From PALSA-1006 sp964532405 (lineage in GTDB: Bacteria > Pseudomonadota > Gammaproteobacteria > Burkholderiales > Gallionellaceae), in assembly GCA_964532405.1 (NCBI GenBank), contig CAZHIC010000010.1, positions 8,311-72,310 on the forward strand: DNA of 64,000 bases, in the 5' to 3' direction. The notes beneath the pieces are model-generated. The model ran no database searches, had not been told where the DNA came from, and worked only from the letters and a program-made list of their open reading frames with translations. Positions 36,255-45,565 of this stretch are shown piece by piece. The stretch's first letter is position 1. Each line of letters begins with the position of its first letter. The position numbers were made by a program, and so were the translations under genes.

Positions 36255-37655
36255 ATGAGTCAAGGCAAGATTGTTCAGTGTATCGGTGCGGTGGTTGACG
36301 TAGAATTTCCACGCGACCAGATGCCTAAAGTTTATGACGCTCTAAAAGTTAAAGATGAGGCGAGTTCCGTTGCCGAAAAAGATTTGACTCTTGAAGTTCA
36401 GCAACTAATCGGTGATGGCGTTGTGCGTACGATTGCCATGGGTTCTTCTGATGGTCTGCGTCGCGGTATGATCGTGCTGAACACCGGTGCACAAATTACT
36501 GTTCCGGTTGGAACGGGAACTTTGGGTCGTATCATGGACGTTTTAGGACGCCCCATTGATGATGCGGGTGAAGTTAAGTGTGAAGAGCGTCGCTCGATTC
36601 ACCAAAAAGCGCCGAAGTTTGATGAGCTCTCTCCTTCTACGGATCTGCTGGAAACCGGCATCAAGGTGATTGATCTGGTTTGCCCGTTTGCCAAGGGTGG
36701 TAAGGTTGGTCTGTTTGGTGGCGCGGGTGTAGGTAAAACCGTGAACATGATGGAGTTGATCAACAACATCGCCAAGCAACACGCGGGTTTGTCGGTGTTT
36801 GCCGGTGTAGGTGAGCGTACCCGTGAAGGTAACGACTTCTACCACGAAATGAAAGATTCCAACGTTCTGGACAAAGTTGCGATGGTGTTCGGTCAGATGA
36901 ACGAGCCGCCTGGTAATCGTTTGCGCGTTGCGCTCTCCGGTTTGACGATGGCTGAGAAGTTCCGCGACGAAGGCCGCGACATTCTGTTCTTCGTAGACAA
37001 TATTTATCGCTACACACTGGCCGGAACTGAAGTTTCCGCGTTGCTGGGTCGTATGCCATCTGCGGTAGGTTACCAGCCGACACTGGCTGAAGAAATGGGT
37101 CGTCTGCAGGAGCGTATCGCGTCTACCAAAGTAGGTTCGATTACTTCCATTCAAGCGGTATACGTACCAGCGGATGACTTGACTGACCCGTCTCCCGCGA
37201 CCACCTTCTTGCATCTGGACTCGACCGTTGTTCTGTCCCGTGACATCGCTTCTCTGGGTATCTACCCGGCGGTTGATCCACTGGACTCTACCTCTCGTCA
37301 GCTTGATCCACTGGTTGTCGGTGAAGAGCATTACACGGTTGCTCGTGGCGTACAGCAAACTCTGCAACGCTACAAAGAACTGCGCGACATTATCGCGATT
37401 CTGGGTATGGACGAATTGGCGCCTGAAGACAAGCTCGCCGTGATGCGTGCACGTAAGATTCAACGTTTCTTGTCGCAGCCATTCCATGTGGCTGAAGTAT
37501 TTACCGGTAGCCCAGGTAAATATGTAACCCTGAAAGAAACCATCAAGGGTTTCAAGGGAATTATCAACGGCGACTACGATCACCTGCCAGAGCAAGCTTT
37601 CTATATGGTCGGCGGAATTGAAGAAGCCATTGAAAAAGCTAAGACACTGCAATAA
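36255..37655 (+). CDS. atpD: ATP synthase F1 subunit beta
   Basis: Catalytic subunit of 466 residues from the ATG at 36255 (MSQGKIVQCIGAVVDVEFP); a TTG/GTG-type upstream extension in the same frame adds only five residues and is not needed. Walker A is GGAGVGKT (about 155-162), the catalytic Glu lies in GERTREGNDF, Walker B is ILFFVDNIYRY, and the signature PAVDPLDSTS is present. Confidence 0.98.
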   Translation: MSQGKIVQCIGAVVDVEFPRDQMPKVYDALKVKDEASSVAEKDLTLEVQQLIGDGVVRTIAMGSSDGLRRGMIVLNTGAQITVPVGTGTLGRIMDVLGRPIDDAGEVKCEERRSIHQKAPKFDELSPSTDLLETGIKVIDLVCPFAKGGKVGLFGGAGVGKTVNMMELINNIAKQHAGLSVFAGVGERTREGNDFYHEMKDSNVLDKVAMVFGQMNEPPGNRLRVALSGLTMAEKFRDEGRDILFFVDNIYRYTLAGTEVSALLGRMPSAVGYQPTLAEEMGRLQERIASTKVGSITSIQAVYVPADDLTDPSPATTFLHLDSTVVLSRDIASLGIYPAVDPLDSTSRQLDPLVVGEEHYTVARGVQQTLQRYKELRDIIAILGMDELAPEDKLAVMRARKIQRFLSQPFHVAEVFTGSPGKYVTLKETIKGFKGIINGDYDHLPEQAFYMVGGIEEAIEKAKTLQ

Positions 37656-37666
37656 AGGTGAATAAT

Positions 37667-38095
37667 ATGGCCATGACAATTCATGTCGACGTGGTGAGTG
37701 CCGAGGCATCCATCTTTTCCGGGTTGGCGGAGCTGGTCATTGTTCCGGGCGAGGCGGGCGAGTTGGGTATCTACCCGCGTCACGCTCCCCTGTTGACACG
37801 CATCAAACCCGGTTCGGTGCGCCTGAAGTTGCCCGACCAAAATGAAGATACTTTGATTTATGTATCTGGCGGTATGCTGGAAGTGCAGCCTAATGTAGTG
37901 ACTATTTTGGCTGACACGGCGATTCGCGGTGCGGACTTGGACGAAGCAAAAGCACTTGAATCCAAGCGTGCCGCTGAAGAGGCCATGCAGAATCGCAGAT
38001 CGGATATCGATTATGCTGCTGCTCAGGCTGAGTTGTCCGAGGCAATCGCGCAATTGCATGCCATATCAAGACTGCGCAAAGGTTCTCCGCATTAA
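37667..38095 (+). CDS. atpC: ATP synthase F1 subunit epsilon
   Basis: Rotor subunit and regulator of 142 residues. It has an N-terminal beta-sandwich (VVSAEASIFSG, IVPGEAGELGIYPRHAPLLT) and two C-terminal helices. The ATG at 37667 follows AAGGTG by 7 bases and is preferred over the GTG at 37658. It is the last gene of the atp operon and is followed by a terminator. Confidence 0.96.
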   Translation: MAMTIHVDVVSAEASIFSGLAELVIVPGEAGELGIYPRHAPLLTRIKPGSVRLKLPDQNEDTLIYVSGGMLEVQPNVVTILADTAIRGADLDEAKALESKRAAEEAMQNRRSDIDYAAAQAELSEAIAQLHAISRLRKGSPH

Positions 38096-38126
38096 GTCTC
38101 ATTTTGAATGAATAGCCAACACAAGG

Positions 38127-38151
38127 AAAACGGCTCTAGCCGTTTTTTTTG
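38127..38151 (+). terminator. Rho-independent terminator of the atp operon
   Basis: AAAACGGCT and AGCCGTTTT pair around a two-base loop, and a run of eight T follows, 31 bases after the atpC stop. This closes the atpIBEFHAGDC transcript before glmU. Confidence 0.88.
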
Positions 38152-38185
38152 TTTATACTTCGCAATCTGAAAAATAGTGGAAAAA

Positions 38186-39547
38186 ATGTCTACGCTTAAC
38201 ATCGTAATTCTTGCCGCTGGCAAAGGTACGCGCATGCACTCGGATAAACCTAAAGTGCTGCACGCCATAGCTGGAAAGGCCATGTTGCAACATGTTGTGG
38301 ATGTGGCCGCGAACCTGAGGCCGGTGAAAACCATCGTAGTGTATGGGCATGGTGGCGAGATGGTGCCCAAAGCACTCGCACAGAGCGCTGCGTTGTTCGT
38401 GCTTCAGGAGCCGCAGCTGGGTACAGGCCACGCAGTGCAACAAGCACTGCCCCAGCTGGATGACGATAGTGTCTCGCTGGTGTTATACGGCGACGTTCCC
38501 CTGATTCAACAGAACACTCTGGAAAAGATACTGGCGGATAAAGACGCACTGTCCTTGTTGACGCAGAATTTGGACGACCCCAAAGGTTATGGACGAATCG
38601 TTCGCGACGTATCCGGTAAGGTAAGTTGCATCGTCGAGGAGAAAGATACCACCACCGAGCAGCGTCAAATACAAGAAATAAACACCGGAATTTTGGCCGC
38701 TCCGACAGGCTTGCTGCGGGAGTGGTTGGGAAAGTTGCGCAACGAAAATGCCCAAGGTGAGTACTACCTGACAGACATTGTGGGAATGGCGGTTGCTCAG
38801 GGGGTTGCGATTAAAACCGCACAGCCGGCCCATGCTTGGGAAGTGATGGGCATAAACAGCAAGGTGCAGTTGGCGCAACTTGAACGAATATGGCAACTCG
38901 AATTGGCAGATAGGTTGCTTAAGCAAGGTGTTACTTTGGCAGACCCGGCAAGATTGGATATTCGCGGCGAATTGGCCTGCGAGCGCGATGTAGAGATCGA
39001 TGTCGGTTGTATCTTCGAGGGTAAGGTACAGCTGGGGAATGGTGTGAAAGTGGGCGCCTACAGCGTGGTCAAAAATACACGTATTGCGTCGAATACGCAT
39101 ATCGCGCCTTATAGCCATATCGACCAAGCCGAGATTGGCGACCGTTGCCATATCGGCCCGTTTGCGCGCATCCGTCCCGGGAGCAAGCTGCAAAATGACG
39201 TCCACATCGGCAACTTTGTAGAAATCAAAAACAGTGAAATTAGCAACAACAGTAAGGCGAACCACCTGAGTTACATAGGCGATGCAACTGTTGGCAGCCG
39301 GGTGAATATCGGTGCCGGTACGATAACTTGCAACTATGATGGAGCCAATAAATTTCGCACTGTGATCGAAGATGATGTATTCATAGGATCGGATACGCAG
39401 CTAGTGGCACCGGTAACAATAGGACGCGGTGCGACAATTGGCGCAGGCTCGACGATCACTAAAGATGCGCCTTCCGGGGAATTGACACTGTCGCGAGCCA
39501 AACAGGTCAGCGTACCGGACTGGCAACGACCCACCAAGAAAAAATAA
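38186..39547 (+). CDS. glmU: Bifunctional UDP-GlcNAc pyrophosphorylase / glucosamine-1-P acetyltransferase
   Basis: Makes UDP-N-acetylglucosamine for peptidoglycan and lipopolysaccharide. The 453 residues comprise a nucleotidyltransferase domain (ILAAGKGTRMHSDKPKVLH, about 8-26) and a C-terminal left-handed beta-helix of hexapeptide repeats (about 255-435) with the acetyltransferase residues in RPGSKLQNDVHIGNFVEIK and NYDGANKF. ATG at 38186 is preferred over GTG at 38177. glmS, which makes the precursor glucosamine 6-phosphate, follows. Confidence 0.97.
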   Translation: MSTLNIVILAAGKGTRMHSDKPKVLHAIAGKAMLQHVVDVAANLRPVKTIVVYGHGGEMVPKALAQSAALFVLQEPQLGTGHAVQQALPQLDDDSVSLVLYGDVPLIQQNTLEKILADKDALSLLTQNLDDPKGYGRIVRDVSGKVSCIVEEKDTTTEQRQIQEINTGILAAPTGLLREWLGKLRNENAQGEYYLTDIVGMAVAQGVAIKTAQPAHAWEVMGINSKVQLAQLERIWQLELADRLLKQGVTLADPARLDIRGELACERDVEIDVGCIFEGKVQLGNGVKVGAYSVVKNTRIASNTHIAPYSHIDQAEIGDRCHIGPFARIRPGSKLQNDVHIGNFVEIKNSEISNNSKANHLSYIGDATVGSRVNIGAGTITCNYDGANKFRTVIEDDVFIGSDTQLVAPVTIGRGATIGAGSTITKDAPSGELTLSRAKQVSVPDWQRPTKKK

Positions 39548-39577
39548 GACAAACTCACTCATTAACGGAAACCAAAC

Positions 39578-41404
39578 ATGTGTGGAATAGTAGGCGCAGT
39601 CGCGCAACGCAATGTTGTACCCATCCTGATTCAGGGTTTGCTGAGGCTGGAATATCGCGGCTATGACTCGGCCGGATTGGTCGTGGTGAATGACAGCAAA
39701 CTAGAACGCGTGCGGAGTGCCGGGCGTGTCGCAGAATTAACCGAGAAAAGCGCCAACACGCAAGGCCATATAGGAATTGCACACACGCGCTGGGCAACCC
39801 ATGGCGTACCGAGCGAACGCAACGCCCATCCGCACATGAGTCGCGATCTGATAGCGGTAGTCCACAACGGCATTATTGAAAACTACGAAGACCTGCGCAA
39901 GCAATTAACCGCCGAGGGATATGAGTTCACCTCGGACACAGACACCGAAGTCATCGCGCACCTGATTCACTCGTATTACACCAAAGGCCAAAATTTGCTG
40001 GCGGCGACACAGAGTGCGCTTGCCAAGTTAGTGGGTGCCTACGCAATCGGCGTGGTGGCGGCGGATAATCCACAACAGTTGATCGGGGCGCGCAAAGGTA
40101 GCCCGTTGTTATTGGGTGTCGGAGAGGGTGAGTACTTCATTGCTTCGGATATGTCGGCGTTGCTGCAAGTCACGCAAAAGGTCGTGTATCTGGAAGAAGG
40201 CGATGTTGTTGAGTTGGCACTAGCTAATTACCGCATCATTGACGCCTCGGGTACTGAGGTTAAGCGTCCGGTCCATATCAGCGAGTTAAGTAATGAGAGC
40301 GTAGAGTTGGGTGAGTACCAGCACTACATGCAGAAAGAGATTCATGAACAGCCGCAAGCCTTGGCAGATACATTAGAGTCGGTATGCAATAGTCAATCAT
40401 TGATACCCGGAATGTTTGGGGCGGAAGCGACCAGCGCATTTGCTCAAATCGATAGTATTTTGATTTTGGCTTGCGGCACCAGTCACCATGCGGGAATGGT
40501 CGCGCGTTATTGGCTGGAAGAAGTGGCGGGCATCCCCTGTGTGGTCGAGATCGCCAGCGAATACCGCTATCGGGTGAGTGTCGCCAATCCGAAGACGTTG
40601 GTGGTCACTATCTCCCAGTCCGGCGAAACAGCGGATACGCTCGCTGCGCTTAACCATGCAAAATCCATAGGGCATCTGCACACGCTCGCGATATGTAATG
40701 TGCCCGAAAGCGCCATTATCCGCCAATCCAAGCTGCGCTTTCTAACCAGAGCGGGTCCAGAGATTGGTGTGGCATCGACCAAAGCGTTCACCACACAATT
40801 AGCCGCCTTGTTTTTGCTGACCCTCGTGCTGGCGAAACAGCGCGGCAAGCTGAATGAGCAACAAGAACAACAGCATCTACACGACCTGCGCCATCTTCCC
40901 AGCGCAGTATTGGCAGTATTGAAGCTTGAGCCGGAAATTGCCAAGCTGGCAGAACATTTTGCCAACAAACATCATGCTCTGTTCCTTGGGCGCGGTCTGC
41001 ATTACCCCATCGCGCTGGAAGGTGCCCTCAAGCTGAAAGAGATCTCCTATATTCATGCCGAGGCCTACCCCGCCGGAGAGTTGAAGCATGGGCCACTGGC
41101 GTTGGTGGATGAGGACATGCCCGTTATCGCTGTGGCACCCAACGATACGCTGCTGGAAAAGCTGAAATCCAACCTGCAAGAAGTCCGTGCGCGTGGCGGC
41201 GAGCTATATGTGTTTGCCGATGCTGAGACACGTATTCACTCCAGCGAAGGCGTGCATGTGATGCAAATGCCCGAACACGCGGGTTTTCTAAGCCCTATTC
41301 TGCACACGATACCTTTGCAACTGCTGGCATATTACGTGGCATTGCAAAAGGGAACTGATGTTGACAAGCCGCGCAACCTCGCGAAGTCAGTGACGGTCGA
41401 ATAA
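39578..41404 (+). CDS. glmS: Glutamine-fructose-6-phosphate aminotransferase
   Basis: First enzyme of hexosamine synthesis. The 608 residues begin with the N-terminal nucleophile Cys2 in MCGIVGAVAQRN and the glutaminase domain (about 1-240, including THGVPSERNAHPH). Two SIS sugar-isomerase domains follow (about 285-420 and 455-600), ending DKPRNLAKSVTVE. It lies 30 bases after glmU. No glmS ribozyme is seen in the short leader, as expected for a proteobacterium. Confidence 0.98.
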   Translation: MCGIVGAVAQRNVVPILIQGLLRLEYRGYDSAGLVVVNDSKLERVRSAGRVAELTEKSANTQGHIGIAHTRWATHGVPSERNAHPHMSRDLIAVVHNGIIENYEDLRKQLTAEGYEFTSDTDTEVIAHLIHSYYTKGQNLLAATQSALAKLVGAYAIGVVAADNPQQLIGARKGSPLLLGVGEGEYFIASDMSALLQVTQKVVYLEEGDVVELALANYRIIDASGTEVKRPVHISELSNESVELGEYQHYMQKEIHEQPQALADTLESVCNSQSLIPGMFGAEATSAFAQIDSILILACGTSHHAGMVARYWLEEVAGIPCVVEIASEYRYRVSVANPKTLVVTISQSGETADTLAALNHAKSIGHLHTLAICNVPESAIIRQSKLRFLTRAGPEIGVASTKAFTTQLAALFLLTLVLAKQRGKLNEQQEQQHLHDLRHLPSAVLAVLKLEPEIAKLAEHFANKHHALFLGRGLHYPIALEGALKLKEISYIHAEAYPAGELKHGPLALVDEDMPVIAVAPNDTLLEKLKSNLQEVRARGGELYVFADAETRIHSSEGVHVMQMPEHAGFLSPILHTIPLQLLAYYVALQKGTDVDKPRNLAKSVTVE

Positions 41405-41479
41405 GCTGAGAAGTTGTAAGGTAAGGTTTCTCGACTGGCGGTCAAACTCAGTATCGTTCCCACAACGTGGAGAAATCGT

Positions 41480-42250
41480 ATGGCGGTCATCGCCGTATTT
41501 AACCAAAAAGGCGGGGTAGGGAAAACAACTTCCACCCTGAACATTGTCGCTGGGTTAGCTATAGCCCAGAAACAGCCTATCGCTTTGGATATGGATCCGC
41601 AGGGATCGCTGAGCATTGCTTCCGGCTTGAAAGATGCGCGCACACAAGAGCGCAACATGGCGACTTTTTTCAAGGAAAAAACGCCACTAGTCAACCTTCT
41701 ACACGACACTCCCGCAGGCTGGCAACTCATTCCCTCTTCTATCGAGCTATCCAAGATTGACGCAACCTACGGTAGCGATCCCAATGCAGCCAAGCTTTTG
41801 AAACAGGGCTTGAGCGAAGAGTTGGCACTTACAGGCGCCCCGATTCTGATCGATTGCTGCCCGATGCTGGGGGTGCTCACACTTAATGCACTGCTGGCAG
41901 CCGATAGGGTATTGATTCCCGTTGCGGCAGATTTTCTTTCGCAACAAGGGGTGCATCGCTTGGATGCGGCATTGAACGTGCTGGAAAGAAAACTTCAGCG
42001 CAAATTTGAGCGGCGCATCGTAGTGACCCGCTTTGATTCGCGCCGCAAACTCTCTTACGACATTTTTGACAAGCTGAAAGAGCGTTATGGTTCCCAAGTT
42101 TGCGGCACTCGAATCGGAGAGAACGTGGCATTGGCAACCAGCCCGATGCATGGCTTGGATATATTTGCTTTTGGGCCACATACGCCCGGCGCGGCGGATT
42201 ACAAAGCGTTAACTATAGAACTGATGAAAGGCGGATTCTTCGAGAATTGA
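41480..42250 (+). CDS. Orphan ParA-family ATPase
   Basis: ParA/MinD-superfamily ATPase of 256 residues with deviant Walker A NQKGGVGKTTSTLNI (about 8-22), DMDPQGSLS, and an altered switch motif LIDCCPMLG where most ParA proteins have DCPPxLG. No ParB-like gene is adjacent, and it differs clearly from the chromosomal ParA at 29507. Such orphans place other cargo, such as chemoreceptor arrays or polyphosphate/carboxysome bodies; the cargo here is unknown. It stands 75 bases after glmS and converges with ubiB. Confidence 0.8.
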   Translation: MAVIAVFNQKGGVGKTTSTLNIVAGLAIAQKQPIALDMDPQGSLSIASGLKDARTQERNMATFFKEKTPLVNLLHDTPAGWQLIPSSIELSKIDATYGSDPNAAKLLKQGLSEELALTGAPILIDCCPMLGVLTLNALLAADRVLIPVAADFLSQQGVHRLDAALNVLERKLQRKFERRIVVTRFDSRRKLSYDIFDKLKERYGSQVCGTRIGENVALATSPMHGLDIFAFGPHTPGAADYKALTIELMKGGFFEN

Positions 42251-42261
42251 TTTTCTGCTTA

Positions 42262-43782
42262 TCAGAAATGCGACACCAGCCAAGCGGTCGCAATGATTGC
42301 TGTTGCGGCGATCACCATCAACCAAAAATTTCGTTTCCTCTGCTGGATCGCAAAGTCGCGTAGAACTGCTTCGTATTGTGCTGTGGGATTTTCATTCAAG
42401 CGCTGATGCAACAAGCGTGGGATTTGCGGTAGTAAAGTGGCATAACGCGGCGCCTCCTCTTTCAACGACTTGATGAAACCGCGCCAGCCCACCTGCTCAC
42501 TCATCCAGCGCTCCAGCCAAGGTTTGGCGGTTTTCCACAGATCGAGTTCGGGGTCTAACTGCAAGCCCAGCCCTTCGATATTGAGCAGCGTTTTTTGCAG
42601 CAATACCAGCTGCGGCTGAATCTCGATCCCGAAACGGCGCGAGGTCTGGAACAAGCGCAGCAACACCCGACCAAACGAAACCTCGCGCAATGGTCGGTCG
42701 AAGATCGGCTCGCACACCGCGCGAATAGCTGCCTCCAACTCGTCTACGCGGGTATGCGCCGGAACCCAGCCGGACTCGATATGCACCTCGGCCACCCGTT
42801 TGTAGTCGCGGTTGAAAAAAGAGATGAAATTCTGCGCAAGATAGTTCTTGTCGGTATCGTTGAGCGTGCCCATGATGCCGAAATCTAAAGCGATGTAGCG
42901 CCCGTCGGACGCCACCTGGATATTGCCGGGATGCATGTCGGCGTGGAAGAAACCATCGCGGAACACCTGCATGTAGAAAATCTCCACACCGTCGGAAGCG
43001 AGTTTGGAAATATTAATATTGGCCGCGCGCAACGCATCCATCTGGCTGATCGGAATGCCGTGCATGCGTTCCATCACAATCACATTGGTGTCGCACCAGT
43101 CCCAATACATCTCCGGTACGAGCAGCAGGTTAGACTTGGCGAAGTTGCGTTTCAACTGGCTGGCGCAGGCGGCCTCACGCATCAGATCGAGTTCGTCGTG
43201 CAGATATTTTTCAAACTCGGCTACCACCAACTTCGGCTTCAGACGTTTCCCGTCGGCCCACCAACGCTCCATCAATCCGGCGCAGATATCGAGCAAAGCG
43301 AGGTCGTGTTCGATGACATGCACGATGCCGGGGCGCAAGATTTTGACGGCCACTTCGCGGCCATCGGGCAGCACGGCAAAGTGAACTTGCGCAACGGATG
43401 CACTGGCAATAGGCGTTTCGTCGAAGCTGCGGAAAACTTCGGAGAGCTTCTTCTTGTAGATGCTTTCCAGCAGGGCAACTGCCTGAGAAGAGGGAAAGGG
43501 CAGCACCTGATCCTGCAGTTTTGCCAGTTCATCGGCGATATCGGTCGGCATCAGATCGCGCCGGGTAGAAAGCATCTGCCCGAATTTGACGAAGATAGGC
43601 CCCAACTTCTCCAGCGCCAAGCGCAAACGTTCAGCGCGGGGAGCTGAAGTATCGCGTGCAAACAAAAGAATATTCAGCGGCGTTTGCAACCAACGGGTGC
43701 GTTCATGCGCGAGCAAAAACTCATCTAGGCCAAAGCGCAGAACCACATAAAAAATTTTGATTACTCGAAAGATACGCATCAC
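42262..43782 (-). CDS. ubiB: Ubiquinone biosynthesis regulatory kinase-like protein UbiB
   Basis: Atypical kinase/ATPase of the UbiB/ABC1 family required for ubiquinone synthesis at the inner membrane. The 506 residues show the KxGQ motif in FVKFGQMLSTRRDLMP (about 64-79), an Ala-rich loop (SASVAQVHFA), the catalytic segment FHADMHPGNIQV and ALDFGIMG. A C-terminal membrane anchor follows (about 482-505). It is normally accompanied by ubiE/ubiJ; here it stands alone and converges with the ParA-like gene 11 bases away. Confidence 0.93.
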   Translation of the reverse strand: MMRIFRVIKIFYVVLRFGLDEFLLAHERTRWLQTPLNILLFARDTSAPRAERLRLALEKLGPIFVKFGQMLSTRRDLMPTDIADELAKLQDQVLPFPSSQAVALLESIYKKKLSEVFRSFDETPIASASVAQVHFAVLPDGREVAVKILRPGIVHVIEHDLALLDICAGLMERWWADGKRLKPKLVVAEFEKYLHDELDLMREAACASQLKRNFAKSNLLLVPEMYWDWCDTNVIVMERMHGIPISQMDALRAANINISKLASDGVEIFYMQVFRDGFFHADMHPGNIQVASDGRYIALDFGIMGTLNDTDKNYLAQNFISFFNRDYKRVAEVHIESGWVPAHTRVDELEAAIRAVCEPIFDRPLREVSFGRVLLRLFQTSRRFGIEIQPQLVLLQKTLLNIEGLGLQLDPELDLWKTAKPWLERWMSEQVGWRGFIKSLKEEAPRYATLLPQIPRLLHQRLNENPTAQYEAVLRDFAIQQRKRNFWLMVIAATAIIATAWLVSHF

Positions 43783-43905
43783 TTTGAATTTCCGCTGTGC
43801 TGAAGACTCGTTTCAAACTGGTTATATTCTGAATAGTGCATAAATAATATTGCGGGCGAATTGTACCAAGCGTTGAGCAACGACACGGAGCGTAATTTGA
43901 AGACC

Positions 43906-43938
43906 AAAAAAACGGCGTGACTGCAAGCACGCCGTTTT
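43906..43938 (-). terminator. Terminator of the Tim44-domain gene
   Basis: An 11-base-pair stem (AAAACGGCGTG / CACGCCGTTTT) with an eight-base loop is followed on the minus strand by TTT after the T-rich arm, 22 bases past the stop codon of the Tim44-domain gene. The A-rich side also gives it possible activity in the other direction. Confidence 0.82.
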
Positions 43939-43959
43939 CAGGGTAAAGCGAATACTAAC

Positions 43960-44817
43960 TTATGCGATCTGCTGGATACCGCTCAACAACCACACAGCCT
44001 TGTCATCCTTGGTGTTCTTCTGTACATGCCATACTTCGTCGAAGTTCTCGGGCGCGTTGTTATTCTCACGCAGTTGCCCGCTCATGCGCACACTGGCGAT
44101 AGCCGTGTCGTTCTCTTGTGCTACTTCCAACAGTTCGGCATTTACCGTAATGACGTCGGTCTTTTGTGCAGCATTATCGCGTTCGCGGATCTGCATCGAT
44201 ATCTCGGCGAACATTTCCGATGTAGTGTATTCGCGAATATCGTCCAGATCCTTGCGGTCATTTGCGGCTTGCAAGCGGATGAACGAAGTCTTTGCGCTAC
44301 GCAGGAAAGCCTCTACGGGGAAATCGACAGGAATATTACCGGCAACAGGCGCAACCGCAGCAACGCTTCCTGCCATAGGCTGTTGCACAGGCTCAGACGA
44401 GCCGCCATAAGGCGCACCCGCTCCGGCATATTGCATCGCAGGCTGTTGTTGTTTCTTGCGGAACATCGAGATCAGCAACATGATCACCGCTCCGGCAGCC
44501 AAGGCCATCAAAATTCCGCCCATCGCGCCGCCCAAACCACCCATACCGCCGCTGGCGAACAAAGCACCCAAACCAGCGCCAATTGCTAAGCCAGCCAGAG
44601 GGCCGAGCCATTTGTTACCGGCGGGTGCAGCAGCCGGCGTGGCTGGAGCAGCTGTCGGTGCGGGTGCAGCCGCAGGGGCTTTCTGGGTCTGTTGCGGAGA
44701 CATGGAGCGCTGCTTGCCGATGCTGCTACCGCCCCCCAAACGTTTTGCTTCCGCAGTGGTTGCGAGCAAAGAAAGGCTGGAGACAACGATGGTCAATAAC
44801 AACAAGAAACGTTTCAT
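43960..44817 (-). CDS. Tim44-like domain exported/membrane protein
   Basis: Protein of 285 residues. The ATG at 44817 follows a TGAGGAA site and gives a signal peptide (MKRFLLLLTIVVSSLSLLAT). An Ala/Pro-rich linker (about 40-68), Gly-rich membrane segments (about 70-118) and a C-terminal Tim44-like domain (about 155-285) follow; the latter contains VEAFLRSAKTSFIRLQAAND. Bacterial members are inner-membrane proteins of uncertain role. It has its own terminator and appears monocistronic. Confidence 0.85.
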   Translation of the reverse strand: MKRFLLLLTIVVSSLSLLATTAEAKRLGGGSSIGKQRSMSPQQTQKAPAAAPAPTAAPATPAAAPAGNKWLGPLAGLAIGAGLGALFASGGMGGLGGAMGGILMALAAGAVIMLLISMFRKKQQQPAMQYAGAGAPYGGSSEPVQQPMAGSVAAVAPVAGNIPVDFPVEAFLRSAKTSFIRLQAANDRKDLDDIREYTTSEMFAEISMQIRERDNAAQKTDVITVNAELLEVAQENDTAIASVRMSGQLRENNNAPENFDEVWHVQKNTKDDKAVWLLSGIQQIA

Positions 44818-44893
44818 GTGATTCCTCAAAGTGGTTAATAAACTAAAGCGTGCTCACTAGATGGTGACAGTATTACAAATTTCAATACCGTAC

Positions 44894-45550
44894 CTACGAC
44901 AAGAACGGACTAACGAAGTTCAATAGCGAGCCATTGGCTGGATGCAGGCAGCGTAACGAGCTGGCATGCAGCATCAAGCGCGGCGCATTGTATATTTTGC
45001 CATACAATGTATCGCCAAGAATGGGATGCCCCATAGCCGCCATGTGTACGCGCAATTGATGGGTGCGACCGGTAACGGGTTCGAGTTCCACGCGGCTGGT
45101 ATCGGACGCAGCATCGTAGGCCAGCAATGAATAGCGCGTCAGCGAAGGCTTGCCCGACTCCATGTCGATCTTGCGCTTGGGGCGGTTCGGCCAGTCGGCC
45201 AAGATGGGCAGATTTACCTCGCCCGTCCCAAATCCCACCTTGCCTGTCACTACAGCCACATAGCGTTTTTCCACCTCCCACTCGCGCAACATTTGCGATA
45301 AGCGGCGTTGCATCTCAATTCCGCGTGCGAATACCATCAAGCCGGAAGTCGCCATATCCAGACGATGCACTACCAACGCGTCGGGAAATTTTTGCTGAAG
45401 CCGAGCGGAAAGACAATCCTGTTTATCCGCCCCGCGCCCCGGTACCGCCAGCAATCCGGCGGGCTTATTCACTACCAGCAAAAACTCATCGGTATAGATA
45501 AGCTGTAAATCTCCGGTGGGTGGAAGGTAGGCAGAAAGGCTGATATTCAC
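44894..45550 (-). CDS. RluA-family RNA pseudouridine synthase
   Basis: Converts uridine to pseudouridine in tRNA or rRNA. The 218-residue protein has the catalytic HRLDMATSG motif with the essential Asp (about 62-70) and the late RTHQLRVHMAAMGHPILGD motif. It lacks an S4 domain, so it is the short RluA/TruC type; the exact substrate base is not determined by the sequence. It lies 15 bases downstream of the phosphoesterase gene. Confidence 0.9.
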   Translation of the reverse strand: MNISLSAYLPPTGDLQLIYTDEFLLVVNKPAGLLAVPGRGADKQDCLSARLQQKFPDALVVHRLDMATSGLMVFARGIEMQRRLSQMLREWEVEKRYVAVVTGKVGFGTGEVNLPILADWPNRPKRKIDMESGKPSLTRYSLLAYDAASDTSRVELEPVTGRTHQLRVHMAAMGHPILGDTLYGKIYNAPRLMLHASSLRCLHPANGSLLNFVSPFLS

Positions 45551-45565
45551 AAGCGTAACGAGAAG

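Noticed and set aside
36543..37709. 388-codon open frame antisense to atpD
   Set aside because: Same effect as in atpA: codon bias keeps the opposite strand free of stops; no protein family resemblance.
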